Of a stretch of 64,000 nucleotides of DNA, positions 17,057-26,458 are shown piece by piece. This DNA comes from Caldilineaceae bacterium (GTDB lineage: Bacteria; Chloroflexota; Anaerolineae; Caldilineales; Caldilineaceae). The notes below the pieces were generated by a model. It was not told where the DNA came from, searched no databases, and was given only the letters and a program-made list of their open reading frames with translations. A program made the position numbers and the translations under genes. The stretch covers positions 18,153 through 82,152 of the forward strand of contig JAJDTL010000038.1 in NCBI GenBank assembly GCA_022827195.1. Direction: 5' to 3'. Positions within the stretch are counted from its first letter, which is position 1, and each line of letters starts with the position of its first letter.

Positions 17057-18628
17057 CTACTGTCGCTGACTTACATCGAATGTGACGCCTTGCGAAAGGG
17101 GAAGGTCGGGCCCGAAGTTGATTGTAACCGTCTGCCGCCGGGCATAGGCCTTCCAGGCGTCTGAACCGCTCTCCCTCCCTCCGCCGGAGTCTTTCTCTCC
17201 TCCGAACGCCCCTCCAATCTCGGCCCCTGCCGTGCCCGTATTGACATTTGCTAGTCCGCAATCGCTGCCAACGACACTGAGGAAGGCCTCCACTTCGCGC
17301 AGATTGTTGCTGAATATGGCAGAGGAAAGACCCTGGGGAACACAGTTGTGGATTGCAAATGCCTCATCCAACGCCCGGTACCTCAACACGTACAGAATCG
17401 GAGCAAAGGTCTCGGTGCGTACCACCTCGGCGTCCGGCGGGACGCCGTCCAATATGGTTGGCGCAACGTAGTGGCCGGCTTCGAGGCCGGGTATCGTCTC
17501 CACAGCGTTGCCTGCCAGGACGGTGCCGCCCGCGGCCTGCGCCTGCCCGATCGCCGCGCAGTAGGAATCGACGGCCCCGCGGTTGATCAGCGGTCCCACC
17601 AGCACGTCCGGCTCTAACGGGTTGCCGACCTTCACCGCGCCAAATGCGCTGACGAGACGAGGAATGAAGCTGTCACTGAGGCTCTCGTGCAGAATGAGCC
17701 GTCGCGTCGTTGTACACCGCTGTCCGGCCGTGGCCAGCGCGCCGAAGGCGACGCCGCGCAGTGCGATTTCCGGGTCCGCGTCCGGGGTGACAATGGCCGC
17801 GTTGTTGCCGCCCAACTCCAGAATCGTGCGACCGAGGCGCGCGTTGACCGCGGCGGCGACCTCTTTTCCCGTGGAGACAGATCCGGTGAAAGAGATCAGA
17901 GGCAACCGCAGTTCGCGGCTCATGCACTTTCCGATTTCGCCGCTCTCGTCCACGGCCAGAAAGAATATGGGCGGCAGGCCGTGATCGTCGAGCACTTCGT
18001 TCATGATGTTCGTCACGGCGATCGCGGTGAGCGCGGCCTCGGGGGACGGTTTCCACACGACGACATTTCCGATGACCGCGGCAATGAAGGCGTTCCAGGA
18101 CCAGACGGCGCAAGGGAAATTGAAGGCTGTGATGACGCCAACAACGCCGTGGGGATGCCAATGCTCATAGAGGCGGTGGTTAAGCCGTTCGCTGGCCATC
18201 GTTTTGCCGTAGAGCTGGCGCGAGAGACCGACGGCGAAGTCGCAGATGTCGATCATCTCCTGCACCTCGCCCCTTCCCTCTATCGGCGTCTTCCCGACCT
18301 CAAGCGCAATGAGCAGCCCCAGACTGTCCATGTGCCGGCGCAGCCGTTCGCCGATCGCGCGCACGACTTCGCCCCGTTTCGGCGCCGGAATACGCGACCA
18401 CTCGCGAAAGGAAGCCCAGGCGTTCTCGATCAGGCGACCGAAGTCTTCTTCCGAGGCAACTGCGACGTCGGCCAACTGCGCCCCGTCAATCGGCGAGTGC
18501 ACTGCCAGCCGGCGGCCCTGCGCACCCGCACCCCAGCCGCCGTCGAACAGACCCGAGACTTCCTGGTAAAGGCCCAGGTCAGCGAATACCCGCTCTCTGA
18601 ACGCCCGAATATCGTTTCCCGATCCCAT
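17057..18628 (-). CDS. Aldehyde dehydrogenase, ALDH7 (alpha-aminoadipic semialdehyde/antiquitin) type
   Basis: A 523-residue NAD(P)-dependent aldehyde dehydrogenase. The catalytic Cys is in 'TAGQRCTTTRRL', the general-base Glu in 'ILELGGNNAAIV', and the cofactor site in 'FTGSVSTGKEVA'. The C-terminal 'NVNTGTAGAEIGGAFGGEK' plus 'GGGRESGSDAWKAY' is the hallmark of the ALDH7 clade, whose members oxidise alpha-aminoadipate semialdehyde/piperideine-6-carboxylate in lysine breakdown and other semialdehydes. It is the last gene of a minus-strand run with P450 and PhyH genes upstream (38-base gap to PhyH). In that context it may oxidise an aldehyde produced by those oxygenases; that role is inferred from position only. 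Confidence 0.9.
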   Translation of the reverse strand: MGSGNDIRAFRERVFADLGLYQEVSGLFDGGWGAGAQGRRLAVHSPIDGAQLADVAVASEEDFGRLIENAWASFREWSRIPAPKRGEVVRAIGERLRRHMDSLGLLIALEVGKTPIEGRGEVQEMIDICDFAVGLSRQLYGKTMASERLNHRLYEHWHPHGVVGVITAFNFPCAVWSWNAFIAAVIGNVVVWKPSPEAALTAIAVTNIMNEVLDDHGLPPIFFLAVDESGEIGKCMSRELRLPLISFTGSVSTGKEVAAAVNARLGRTILELGGNNAAIVTPDADPEIALRGVAFGALATAGQRCTTTRRLILHESLSDSFIPRLVSAFGAVKVGNPLEPDVLVGPLINRGAVDSYCAAIGQAQAAGGTVLAGNAVETIPGLEAGHYVAPTILDGVPPDAEVVRTETFAPILYVLRYRALDEAFAIHNCVPQGLSSAIFSNNLREVEAFLSVVGSDCGLANVNTGTAGAEIGGAFGGEKDSGGGRESGSDAWKAYARRQTVTINFGPDLPLSQGVTFDVSQRQ

Positions 18629-18666
18629 CGCTCGTGCCTTCGTCCTCGTCCTTCAGGGGATGTAGG

Positions 18667-19599
18667 TCAGGCCAATTGCGTCTGCAGGCTATCGACCTGT
18701 GCTGCCGCCCAGGCCCGCAGCGGAACGTCGTCCGGGTCCTTTGTGATCCAATACTGGGAGGAGGGATGGACTTCCGGATTGTCCCCCAAGGGGTGTCCGC
18801 TGCCGGGCAGGGCCCCTAGCAGCTGCTGACGGATTGGCGAACTGCGCTCGATCAGCGCCTGATCCTGGCTGATGTAGTCGGTCGGCCGCAGCCAGCGGTA
18901 ATGGTAGCCGACGTGCATGACCTTACGCGTGCGGAGGGACACATTGGGGCCGACGCAGTGCCAGACTGCGGTCCGCCAGAGCACGGCCGCACCGGGCCGC
19001 AGGCGCAGTTCAAGCGCTTCATCCGGATCAACCCGCCGCCCCATTTCCGCCAGCTCGTCAGGCGACCGAAGGTGGCTTCCCGGCACCAGCCAGAGGTTGC
19101 CGCTTTGCGGCTCACTCAAATCGGAGAGGACGTAGAACACCTTGATCTCCATGAACGGCAGCCGTCCATCCAGGGAGGGCGCCATGAAGAGGTAGTCGCT
19201 GGCGAGGTCTGGGTGCCACAAAACGTTGCGGTACCCGACTTCATTGTCGGCGCCGTCGCCCAACCCCACCGCGCCCGCCTGCAGGTCTGCAGGATAGGGA
19301 GGCCGGCAATCGAGGTGCGTGGTACGGATCTGGATGTTCCAGCCGATCGCGTCCACGACCAGCGGCAACATGCGCGGATGGTCGATCAGATCGAGAAAGG
19401 CCTCGTGGTGGGCCAGCGCGTTACGCACGGCAAAGGGGTCGTTCGGCCCCAGCCCCTCCTGCCTCCTCACGCGGGCTGCAACCTCATCCACGGCATCCAA
19501 AAGCCGCGTCAACTCCTCCGCCGCAAGGAACTCCTCCAGTACGATGAACCCTTTGACATCGAAATCTTCCCGCTGCTGCGGCGTCATGGCGATGGACAT
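18667..19599 (-). CDS. Phytanoyl-CoA dioxygenase (PhyH) family protein
   Basis: A 310-residue Fe(II)/2-oxoglutarate-dependent dioxygenase. The N-terminus 'DFDVKGFIVLEEFLAAEEL' is typical of PhyH. The iron-binding H-x-D is in 'VLWHPDLASDY' and the distal His in 'AVLWRTAVWHCVGPN'. 'GNLWLVPGSHLRSPDEL' is the conserved strand before the 2-oxoglutarate site. Such enzymes hydroxylate diverse small molecules, and the family is greatly expanded in Chloroflexota and marine bacteria, so the name does not imply phytanoyl-CoA as substrate. It lies between a P450 gene (upstream, 192-base gap) and an ALDH gene (downstream, 38-base gap). The gap 19600-19791 holds nothing else I can identify. Confidence 0.88.
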   Translation of the reverse strand: MSIAMTPQQREDFDVKGFIVLEEFLAAEELTRLLDAVDEVAARVRRQEGLGPNDPFAVRNALAHHEAFLDLIDHPRMLPLVVDAIGWNIQIRTTHLDCRPPYPADLQAGAVGLGDGADNEVGYRNVLWHPDLASDYLFMAPSLDGRLPFMEIKVFYVLSDLSEPQSGNLWLVPGSHLRSPDELAEMGRRVDPDEALELRLRPGAAVLWRTAVWHCVGPNVSLRTRKVMHVGYHYRWLRPTDYISQDQALIERSSPIRQQLLGALPGSGHPLGDNPEVHPSSQYWITKDPDDVPLRAWAAAQVDSLQTQLA

Positions 19600-19791
19600 G
19601 CAATCCCTCCTGGCGGGTGGGTTCCCGGACCCGGTTTCGACTTGCCTGATCTATCACGTCACCTCTGGGCTGCGGCAAACCTGGACTCTGTGCGCCGCGC
19701 TCGCAACCTTACGGCCTGGACGCTCTCGCATTCAACAGGCAGCTGCCTCAATCTACACAGCCTCGGAATCTACCGAATGGCGCGAACTCTC

Positions 19792-21030
19792 TCAGTCGAC
19801 CTCTATCCAGAGATCTTCAACGCCTCGGAGCACTATCTGGTCCCTGAATTCGGGCTCGGAAACAAGCTGAATCGAAGCAAAGCGCGCGAGCAGGCCGGCA
19901 AAGGCGGCCCGCGCCTCCAACAGCGCCAGCGGCGAGCCAAGACAGTAGTGAATGCCGCGTCCAAAGGAAATGTGACTCTCTTCTTCGCGGCCTATATCCA
20001 GCGTCCCCGGGTCCGAGAAGACGGCAGGATCTCGATTCGCCGCCCCGACCAGAACCAGGACCTTCTGCCCTGCCTGAAACTGCCGCCCCTGAAACTCCAT
20101 GTCCTCCAGCACAACCCGTATGATGAATTGGACGGGGCTGTCGTAGCGCAGCAGCTCATTGATGGCGCTGTCCAGGAGATTGGGATGGTCCCGCAGCCGT
20201 CGGAGCTGGTCCGGATTCCTCAGAAGCGCCAGCATCCCGTTCCCGATCAGGCTGCGGGTCGTTTCATTGCCCGCCACCAACAGCAGCATGAGCGTCCCAA
20301 TGAGCTCGTCATGGGAAAGTCTGTCTCCCTCTTCTTCAGCGGCCAGCAGAGCGCTGAGAAGGTCGTCCTGGGGCTGCTGCCGCCTGAGCGCAATGATCTC
20401 CTCGAAGTATTCGACGATTTCGGCGGAGGACCGCTCCACCCGCTCTATTTCTTCGTCGTTGAGGACCGGTTCGACCGCCAGCGCAATATCGTTTGACCAG
20501 ACATTGAACCGATCGCGGTCCTCTGCCGGAACACCCAGCATCTCGGCGATAACGATGACCGGCAAGGGAAAGGCAAATTCGCCGATCAGGTCGAATCGCC
20601 CCTTGCCGGCAAGGCCGTCCAAAAGGTCCTCCACAATCTGATCGACGCGCGGGCCGAGCGCCGACACCGACCTCGGCGTAAAGGCCTTGGATACCAGTGA
20701 ACGCAGCCGCGTATGGTCGGGCGGATCGAGGTCCAGCATCGTCCTGTACGGTGCATATTCAAGCTTGTTTTCCCCGCTTGAAAACCGCCTGTGGTCCCTC
20801 AAAACGGCCTCCGCGTCCTCGTACCCGGTCATGGCCCACGCGTTGATAAGCCTCATGCGGTGGACCGGGTCTCTCTGGCGCAAGCGCTCATACAGGTCGT
20901 AGGGATTTGCCCTGACGTCGCGTGACGTCAAGTCAAAACTAATGCCCGATTCCAGGTGCTCCCACGTCAGCAGAGCCCTCTTTGCAATCGGAGTCAATAG
21001 GTTGCGAATCATCCTTGATGCCGATTTCAC
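19792..21030 (-). CDS. Cytochrome P450
   Basis: A 412-residue soluble bacterial P450 (class I size). The I-helix oxygen-activation motif is 'LLVAGNETTRSLIGNG', the K-helix E-x-x-R is 'NELLRYDSPVQ', and the haem-thiolate loop is 'SFGRGIHYCLGSPLALLEAR'. The N-terminus has no convincing membrane anchor, so it is cytoplasmic. It needs a ferredoxin and reductase, and neither is encoded next to it; the nearest iron-sulfur protein is the distant Rieske at 2389. It heads the P450-PhyH-ALDH run on this strand. Substrate unknown. Confidence 0.93.
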   Translation of the reverse strand: MKSASRMIRNLLTPIAKRALLTWEHLESGISFDLTSRDVRANPYDLYERLRQRDPVHRMRLINAWAMTGYEDAEAVLRDHRRFSSGENKLEYAPYRTMLDLDPPDHTRLRSLVSKAFTPRSVSALGPRVDQIVEDLLDGLAGKGRFDLIGEFAFPLPVIVIAEMLGVPAEDRDRFNVWSNDIALAVEPVLNDEEIERVERSSAEIVEYFEEIIALRRQQPQDDLLSALLAAEEEGDRLSHDELIGTLMLLLVAGNETTRSLIGNGMLALLRNPDQLRRLRDHPNLLDSAINELLRYDSPVQFIIRVVLEDMEFQGRQFQAGQKVLVLVGAANRDPAVFSDPGTLDIGREEESHISFGRGIHYCLGSPLALLEARAAFAGLLARFASIQLVSEPEFRDQIVLRGVEDLWIEVD

Positions 21031-21220
21031 AGATGCCTCCTCCGACCCCTAGCGCGGCTGTATCATGGACCAGGCCGCACTGATTCCGCAGCTCACGCAG
21101 TCACTTTGGTCGGCTCCGCCCCGATGCCAACACTCTCCGGCAGTGCGGAATGCAGCGATCGCGCCGCCCTGCCCTGCTCCCCGGCCCTGCCATAGATTCC
21201 GATTTCATCAAGGGACTGAC

Positions 21221-22513
21221 CTAATCGGTAAGGCCCCAGTGGGCATCGATCGGGTCCTGGTAGGAGGAACGGGCCCCGCTCAGCACGTCTTCGTAACGTA
21301 TCGCCTCACCGGTCAACGCAGACTCATAGATCGCGTCGCCCAAGGCGATCGAACGCATCCCCTCCCAGCCGTCGATTTCGGGCGCTTCGCGGTTGCCGCG
21401 CAGCAACTCCAGGAACTCCCAGATCTCCACCGAAAAGCCGTCTGTTGCGCCGCCAGGATAGAGGAACTCCTCTTCTTCGGGGGACAAAGTGGCGCGATGC
21501 ATCTCTACGAGCCGCTCCATCGAATAGATGGTACCGTCTGCACCGGTGAGGCGCGCCGTCTCTCTAAACTCAGACGTGCGCTGAAAGAGGTGAAATATCG
21601 AGAACGGTGCGTTAGTCGTTTCCCGCAGCGAGCCCCGCGTCCCGTAGAACGTGACGTCGTAGGCCTCCTCGCCCGGGGCGGCGACGCTCCACGCCCAAGT
21701 GCCGGTTACGCCGCTCTTGAAGGCAAACGTGACGAACACCGTATCCTCCGGCGCCTCGGTAAACGGCAGCGGCTTCCCTGATTTCACCGCGCGTAGCTCC
21801 GCATAGACTTTGTCGACCTCGCCGAGGTAATAGCGCAATGAGTCGCAGTAGTGGAATCCGCTGTCCAGCACCGGCCCGCCGCCGGACATCAGACGGTCCT
21901 GGCGCCAGCGGATGTGCTCTGGCCTCTGATCGCCGCCTGACCGCGACTTTTCGGCCCATAGCGATGCCGGGTCCGGCCCTTTTGCCGGCTCCTGTTCGTG
22001 CCGCCTCAGAACTGTGGCGCTGCGAAAAGAATGGAAGAAACTTTGTGGGCTGCCAATCAGGCCCGACTCGTTGAGAATCCATCGCGCCGTTCGCTGGCCC
22101 GGGTGCCGGCGGTGCGGCGCGGCGGTCGAGAGCACCTTGCCTGTTTTCTCGGCAGTCTCGGCCATCAGCCGGCAGGCCTTGACCGTTATACCGAGCGGCT
22201 TTTCGCACAGGACATGCAGACCGGCCTCCATACTGTCCACGGCGACGCCGTGGTGAAGGCCGTGCGGCAGGCACAGGTCCACCGCGTCGACCTCGGCCTC
22301 GGCGATTACGGCCTGGTATGTCGGGAAGATCGCCGGACGGACTCCAAGCAGCTCCTCCAGCATATCGGCGCGCTCGGTCGCCGCCTCCTGGTTGGCGTCG
22401 CAAACTGCCGAAACGACAAAGTCGCCGCGCCCGCGCAGCTGCAAGTCCTGCATCGAAAGAACATGGCGTCGCGAAATGCTCCCGCAACCGATCAATGCGA
22501 GTCGAATCGTCAT
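21221..22513 (-). CDS. Gfo/Idh/MocA-family oxidoreductase
   Basis: A 430-residue NAD(P)-dependent sugar or inositol dehydrogenase-like protein. The N-terminal Rossmann domain begins 'IRLALIGCGSISRRHVLSM'. 'HVLCEKPLGITVKACRLM' carries the E-K-P motif whose Lys is catalytic. A C-terminal beta-sheet substrate domain follows ('GTWAWSVAAPGEEAYDVTFY'). It is the fourth gene behind the sugar ABC importer on the same strand, 144 bases from the permease gene, so it probably oxidises the imported sugar. It ends in 'YEDVLSGARSSYQDPIDAH', longer than the shortest family members. The gap 21031-21220 to the P450 gene contains no further gene. Confidence 0.88.
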   Translation of the reverse strand: MTIRLALIGCGSISRRHVLSMQDLQLRGRGDFVVSAVCDANQEAATERADMLEELLGVRPAIFPTYQAVIAEAEVDAVDLCLPHGLHHGVAVDSMEAGLHVLCEKPLGITVKACRLMAETAEKTGKVLSTAAPHRRHPGQRTARWILNESGLIGSPQSFFHSFRSATVLRRHEQEPAKGPDPASLWAEKSRSGGDQRPEHIRWRQDRLMSGGGPVLDSGFHYCDSLRYYLGEVDKVYAELRAVKSGKPLPFTEAPEDTVFVTFAFKSGVTGTWAWSVAAPGEEAYDVTFYGTRGSLRETTNAPFSIFHLFQRTSEFRETARLTGADGTIYSMERLVEMHRATLSPEEEEFLYPGGATDGFSVEIWEFLELLRGNREAPEIDGWEGMRSIALGDAIYESALTGEAIRYEDVLSGARSSYQDPIDAHWGLTD

Positions 22514-22657
22514 CTGTATATCCTCAAGTAAGTTGACATCGCCTCCGCCGGGGTCATGAAAAGCAGGAAGCGGCTCTGGCCGGTCCGTTCATCTCTAAAG
22601 TATCTCAGATTTGCCGAACTGAGGAAAGTGCCCAAAGCGGCCGGCTGTGGGACCGGC

Positions 22658-23548
22658 TCAACCCTTGATGCCAGTCAGCGCAATGCCCTGTACAAAGGTT
22701 TTCTGCAGGAAGAAAAAGAGCATGATGATGGGAAGAGTAATCAGAACAGAGGCCGCCATCAACAGGCCCCACTCGGCCCCGTACTGCGTCTGATATTCGT
22801 AGATTCCCAGCGAAAGCGTGTACTGTTCCTGGTCGCTCAGGTAAATGAGCGGCCCGATATAGTCTCGCCAGCGAGCGATGAACTCAAAGATCGCCACCGT
22901 AGCCAGGGCGGGTTTGGAGAGAGGAAGGAGTATCGAATAGTAGATCTTGAGCTCATTTGCGCCGTCAATGCGGGCCGCCTCCGACAGCTCCATTGGGATG
23001 GTCATGAAGAACTGCCGCAGGAGGAAGATATACAGCGCGCCGCCGAACCAGTGCGGCACGATGAGCGGCAACCATGAGTTCACCCAGCCCAGGTTCTTGA
23101 ATACGATGAACAGGGGAATCATCGTGACCTGAAAGGGCAGCATCAGCGTAGCTACCGTCAGAATGAAAAGAAAGGTCCGGCCCGGCCAGGGGATGCGAGC
23201 AAGGCTGTACGCCACCAAAGAGGAGGAAATCAGAACGCCGACGGTGGCCAGCACGGCAATCGTCAGCGTATTCCGAAGGTAGAGGAAAAATGTTATGAAC
23301 GTTACCGCGTCGGGGTAGTTGGACCACTGAAACGGGCTTGGGATCAGGACCGGCGGATAGGCGTAAAACTGGACGTCCGGCTTCAGTGAGGTCGAAAGCA
23401 TCCACAAGAAGGGCAAAGTGAATACAAATGCCGCGGGAATCAAACTTGCGTGGATCAGGACGCTGCGAACGATGCCGCGTATGCGCTTGACCATGATCCG
23501 CCTGGCGTGGTCGTCGGCCATCTGGACCGAACCGCTTTCTACCGCCAT
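22658..23548 (-). CDS. Carbohydrate ABC transporter permease, MalG-like
   Basis: A 296-residue inner-membrane permease of the CUT1 sugar importer family with about six transmembrane helices. The first helix is 'LIPAAFVFTLPFLWMLSTSL'. The EAA loop 'EAARIDGANELKIYYSILLP' is complete. The C-terminus 'QKTFVQGIALTGIKG' is the usual MalG ending. It starts one base after the stop of the partner permease, so the two are translationally coupled. No ATPase gene is nearby; CUT1 importers often share an MsmK-type ATPase encoded elsewhere. Confidence 0.93.
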   Translation of the reverse strand: MAVESGSVQMADDHARRIMVKRIRGIVRSVLIHASLIPAAFVFTLPFLWMLSTSLKPDVQFYAYPPVLIPSPFQWSNYPDAVTFITFFLYLRNTLTIAVLATVGVLISSSLVAYSLARIPWPGRTFLFILTVATLMLPFQVTMIPLFIVFKNLGWVNSWLPLIVPHWFGGALYIFLLRQFFMTIPMELSEAARIDGANELKIYYSILLPLSKPALATVAIFEFIARWRDYIGPLIYLSDQEQYTLSLGIYEYQTQYGAEWGLLMAASVLITLPIIMLFFFLQKTFVQGIALTGIKG

Positions 23549-23549
23549 T

Positions 23550-24485
23550 CTACTCTTCCCCCCCGGCGTAAAAGACCCACATGCGCGCCGAAAGGAAGAT
23601 GATCAGCGTTACGCACAGAGTAAACATGAACAGCAGCCAAGCCATGGCCGAAGCATAGCCCATTTCAAGATAATGGAACGCGTTCTTGTAGAGATAGATC
23701 GAATAGAACAATGTCGAGTTGGCCGGGAAACCGGTTCCGCCGGTCATAATGTAAGGAATGGCAAAGAAGTTCAGCGCCCCAATCACAGATGTGACCAAGT
23801 GGAAAAAGATGACCGGCGTCAGCATGGGAAGGGTCACATTGCGGAACTTGGAGAAGATGTTGGCGCCGTCCACGTCGGCGGCGTCGTAGAGGTCCTGGGG
23901 CACGTCCTGCAGACCGGCCAGATAGAGAATGATCTGCTGGCCGATGATCCACAGGGCGAGCAGGACGAGCGTTGGCATTGCCCACTCTTTGCAGGTTAAC
24001 CAGCAGGGGCCGCGCAGGCCGATGGCCCTGAATGGTGCCGCGATCAGACCGCTATGCGGCGTAAAGATGAAGACCCAGACCAGCGCCAGGGCGACCTCGG
24101 GCACAAGTGTGGGCAGGAAATAGATCGTGCGGTAAACGACCTGCGCCCGGATCTTGGCATTCAGCATCAGTGCCAGTCCGAACGCGAAGATGATGGCCAG
24201 GGGAATCGAGACGCCGGCAAAGTATACCGTATTCCAAATCGCAGTCAGGAACTCTTCATCTTCGAGGAACAACTCGAGGTAGTTGGCGAACCCGGTCCAT
24301 TGCGGATTCCTGACACCGTTGTACTTCGTAAAGCTGTAGTAGGCCGATGCCAGCGTGGGATAAATCCAGAATGCGAGCAGACCGAAGATCCAGGGAGAGG
24401 CGAAGAGAATGCCGTTTATCGTATGTCTCGTTCCCTGAGACATGCGACGACGCGGTGCGCTGGGTGCGAGTTGGGCTGTTGCCAT
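23550..24485 (-). CDS. Carbohydrate ABC transporter permease, MalF/UgpA-like
   Basis: A 311-residue permease with about six membrane helices, partner of the MalG-like subunit. 'INGILFASPWIFGLLAFWIY' is helix 1. The EAA loop reads 'YDAADVDGANIFSKFRNVTL'. The protein ends in a membrane segment followed by 'SARMWVFYAGGEE'. It lies 218 bases downstream of the binding-protein gene; that gap (24486-24703) contains no gene and could carry an attenuating structure between the highly expressed binding protein and the permeases, though I see no clear hairpin. Confidence 0.93.
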   Translation of the reverse strand: MATAQLAPSAPRRRMSQGTRHTINGILFASPWIFGLLAFWIYPTLASAYYSFTKYNGVRNPQWTGFANYLELFLEDEEFLTAIWNTVYFAGVSIPLAIIFAFGLALMLNAKIRAQVVYRTIYFLPTLVPEVALALVWVFIFTPHSGLIAAPFRAIGLRGPCWLTCKEWAMPTLVLLALWIIGQQIILYLAGLQDVPQDLYDAADVDGANIFSKFRNVTLPMLTPVIFFHLVTSVIGALNFFAIPYIMTGGTGFPANSTLFYSIYLYKNAFHYLEMGYASAMAWLLFMFTLCVTLIIFLSARMWVFYAGGEE

Positions 24486-24703
24486 GCTGGTTTGGACCTT
24501 CTCCGGCTGGCGTGCCGGTGGAAAAACAGGGGTCAGGTAGCGGCCCGGTTGAGCCGCTACCTGTCTATCGCGATTCTTGGCGGGTACTCTGTCCCGCTCG
24601 GCCCAGGCTCAGTGAAGCCGGCGTCCTGAATCTTGCTTGCGGCCCGCGGTTGCTTCAGTGCGGCGGGCCTACTTGCAGGTTCGAACGCAGCCGGTAGGCT
24701 TCC

Positions 24704-26074
24704 TTAGCTGAAGAATCCGATCTCCTCAAGGCCGGCGTTGATCTCCTCGTCGATGTCTGTCAGCGCCTCTTCAGGCGTCTTCAAACCGTGCGGAATCTCA
24801 TCGCGGAAGGCCTTTACCTGCAGGTCCCACAGCTTCGAGCCCAGCGGAATCGGCGGGCGGGCGCTGGAAACGGGCAGCAGATCCATGAAGACGGCGTGAA
24901 GGGGATCTTCGTAGAAGAACGGGTCCTGGGCGGCCGACTTGATGGTCGGGATGTGGAAAGTGTCCTTGTTGTACTTGAGCTGGCCTTCGGGACCGCAGAG
25001 GTAGAAGCAAGCGTCGAACGCCGACTCGACATCGTCGTAACCGAAGGGCACGGCCCAACTCCAACCACCGGCCCAGCTGGCGTGCGGGGCGGGGCCGTCT
25101 GGGCCCGGCATCGGCACGACGCCGTAGTTGGTGTCCGGCTTGTAGCGATGATGCTGGGCAACCTTCCAGTTGCCGCTGCAGGTCATGGCGCTCTGCCCGG
25201 TCCAGAAGTAGTCGTTCTCGCCGCGGCAGTTGCCGCCGGCGCAGGCCGCCAGCATCGCGTCAATGTCCTCAACCCCGATTTCATCGACGAAGGACTTGAC
25301 GAACTCCATCGCAGCGATGTTGTTGGGATGGGCGAAAGTGATGCGGCGATCGTCGTCCTGGAAGGTGCCGCCGAAGCCGAATCCCCAGGTGTAGAGCCAG
25401 GCCTGGTCGTAGATCGGGTTGAAGCCGTAGCGGGTCACCGCGCCGGTGTTGTCGCGCACGGTCAGCGCCTCTGTGGCCGCCCGCAGCTCTTCCAGGTTTG
25501 AAGGAGGCGATTCGGGATCGACGCCGGCCTCGGACATGATGTCCATGTTGTACCAGAGGGCGCGCGTGTCGGTGTCGAACGAGAGCGCGTAGATGTCGCC
25601 CTTGTAGACGGTCTCATCCCAGGCGAAATCGTAGTAGAGCTCCTTGGTCACGCCTGCGGCCTCGGCGAACTCGTTGATGTTGGTGAAGAAGCCCTCATGG
25701 GCGAACTGCGGCACGGTGAAGCGGTCGGCATAGTGAAGCGCCGGAGGCGTCCCGCCGGCAACCGCGGTCAGCAGCTTTTCATCGGCCTGGCTGCCTGCGG
25801 TGCGGGCGATGTAGACAAACTCAACCTCGACGTTCATCGTGTTCTTTTCGTTGTAGATGTCGATGATCTCTTTGATCGACTCCTGGGCCAGGTCGGTCAT
25901 GCGCGACCAGGCTTCCAGTTTCTTCTTCTCCATCATCGCGTCGCCATCACCGCCGGACGCGGCAGGCGCGGCGGCAGGAGCCGGGCAAGCCGCCAGCACT
26001 GCGGCACTCGTTGCCAGGCCGGTTACCTGCAGGAATCGGCGGCGAGACATCATGCTCTGTTTCTGCGTGTCCAT
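24704..26074 (-). CDS. Extracellular sugar-binding protein of ABC importer (Tat/lipoprotein signal)
   Basis: A 456-residue solute-binding protein of the CUT1 (family 1) type. The signal has a twin-arginine motif ('MSRRRFLQVTG') and a lipobox ending in 'AAVLAAC', so it is a Tat-exported lipoprotein anchored outside the membrane. The mature part shows binding-protein features such as 'GGTPPALHYADRFTVPQFAH' and 'TGQSAMTCSGNWKVAQ'. Two Cys in 'AACAGGNCRGEND' may form a disulfide. GGAGGA lies eight bases before the start. It is the first gene of the importer operon behind the promoter at 26323-26351, with a leader of about 240 bases. The ligand is unknown; sulfatase and deacetylase neighbours suggest a modified glycan fragment or glycoside. 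Confidence 0.92.
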   Translation of the reverse strand: MDTQKQSMMSRRRFLQVTGLATSAAVLAACPAPAAAPAASGGDGDAMMEKKKLEAWSRMTDLAQESIKEIIDIYNEKNTMNVEVEFVYIARTAGSQADEKLLTAVAGGTPPALHYADRFTVPQFAHEGFFTNINEFAEAAGVTKELYYDFAWDETVYKGDIYALSFDTDTRALWYNMDIMSEAGVDPESPPSNLEELRAATEALTVRDNTGAVTRYGFNPIYDQAWLYTWGFGFGGTFQDDDRRITFAHPNNIAAMEFVKSFVDEIGVEDIDAMLAACAGGNCRGENDYFWTGQSAMTCSGNWKVAQHHRYKPDTNYGVVPMPGPDGPAPHASWAGGWSWAVPFGYDDVESAFDACFYLCGPEGQLKYNKDTFHIPTIKSAAQDPFFYEDPLHAVFMDLLPVSSARPPIPLGSKLWDLQVKAFRDEIPHGLKTPEEALTDIDEEINAGLEEIGFFS

Positions 26075-26322
26075 TCAGTCAATCCTCCATGTGGTAGTGT
26101 AAGGGTGTTGGTACATGCACGCCGACGCCAGCGCCGACGTGACGGCCCAACCATGCAGCCGCACAGCCAGGAGCTTCGCCCTGCGGCAGCCTGCCGGACC
26201 GGATTTCCATTGGATTTGCCTGAGCGCCTCGAATGTTGCCTTGGGAATGGACCACAATTGCAGTGCAAGCTGTGGCTTTGCTGCTGGCCACCCAGCAAAC
26301 GCGAAGGCGCGCAAACGCAGGG

Positions 26323-26351
26323 ATTGTATATGCGCGGAATGCTTTTGTCAA
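26323..26351 (-). promoter_or_regulatory. Sigma70-type promoter of the sugar importer operon
   Basis: On the minus strand, a perfect -35 TTGACA (26346-26351), a 17-base spacer and the -10 TACAAT (26323-26328). This is the best -35/-10 pair I found in the window. Transcription should start near 26315 and run into the binding-protein gene after about 240 bases. The rest of the gap between that gene and the sulfatase (26075-26458) contains no gene. Confidence 0.75.
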
Positions 26352-26358
26352 AATTTGA
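26348..26358. promoter_or_regulatory. Candidate operator palindrome overlapping the -35 box
   Basis: TCAAAATTTGA is a perfect inverted repeat (5+1+5) that overlaps the -35 hexamer of the importer promoter. A dimeric repressor bound here would block RNA polymerase. No regulator gene lies nearby, so the protein that might bind is not known. Confidence 0.4.
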
Positions 26359-26458
26359 TGTATGCCTGATCTCCCTGGAGTCCCGCGGCTCGGCGCGTCG
26401 AATTCCTGGGCGGGCGCTCAGATAGGAAGTGTCATGTGAATCTGCGCCTTCGTGGGGC

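Noticed and set aside
17687..18829. 380-codon plus-strand frame
   Set aside because: Antisense to the ALDH gene, whose catalytic residues are all present.
18901..20496. 531-codon open frame on the plus strand
   Set aside because: It is antisense to the PhyH and P450 genes, which both have complete active-site motifs; the frame shows no family signature.
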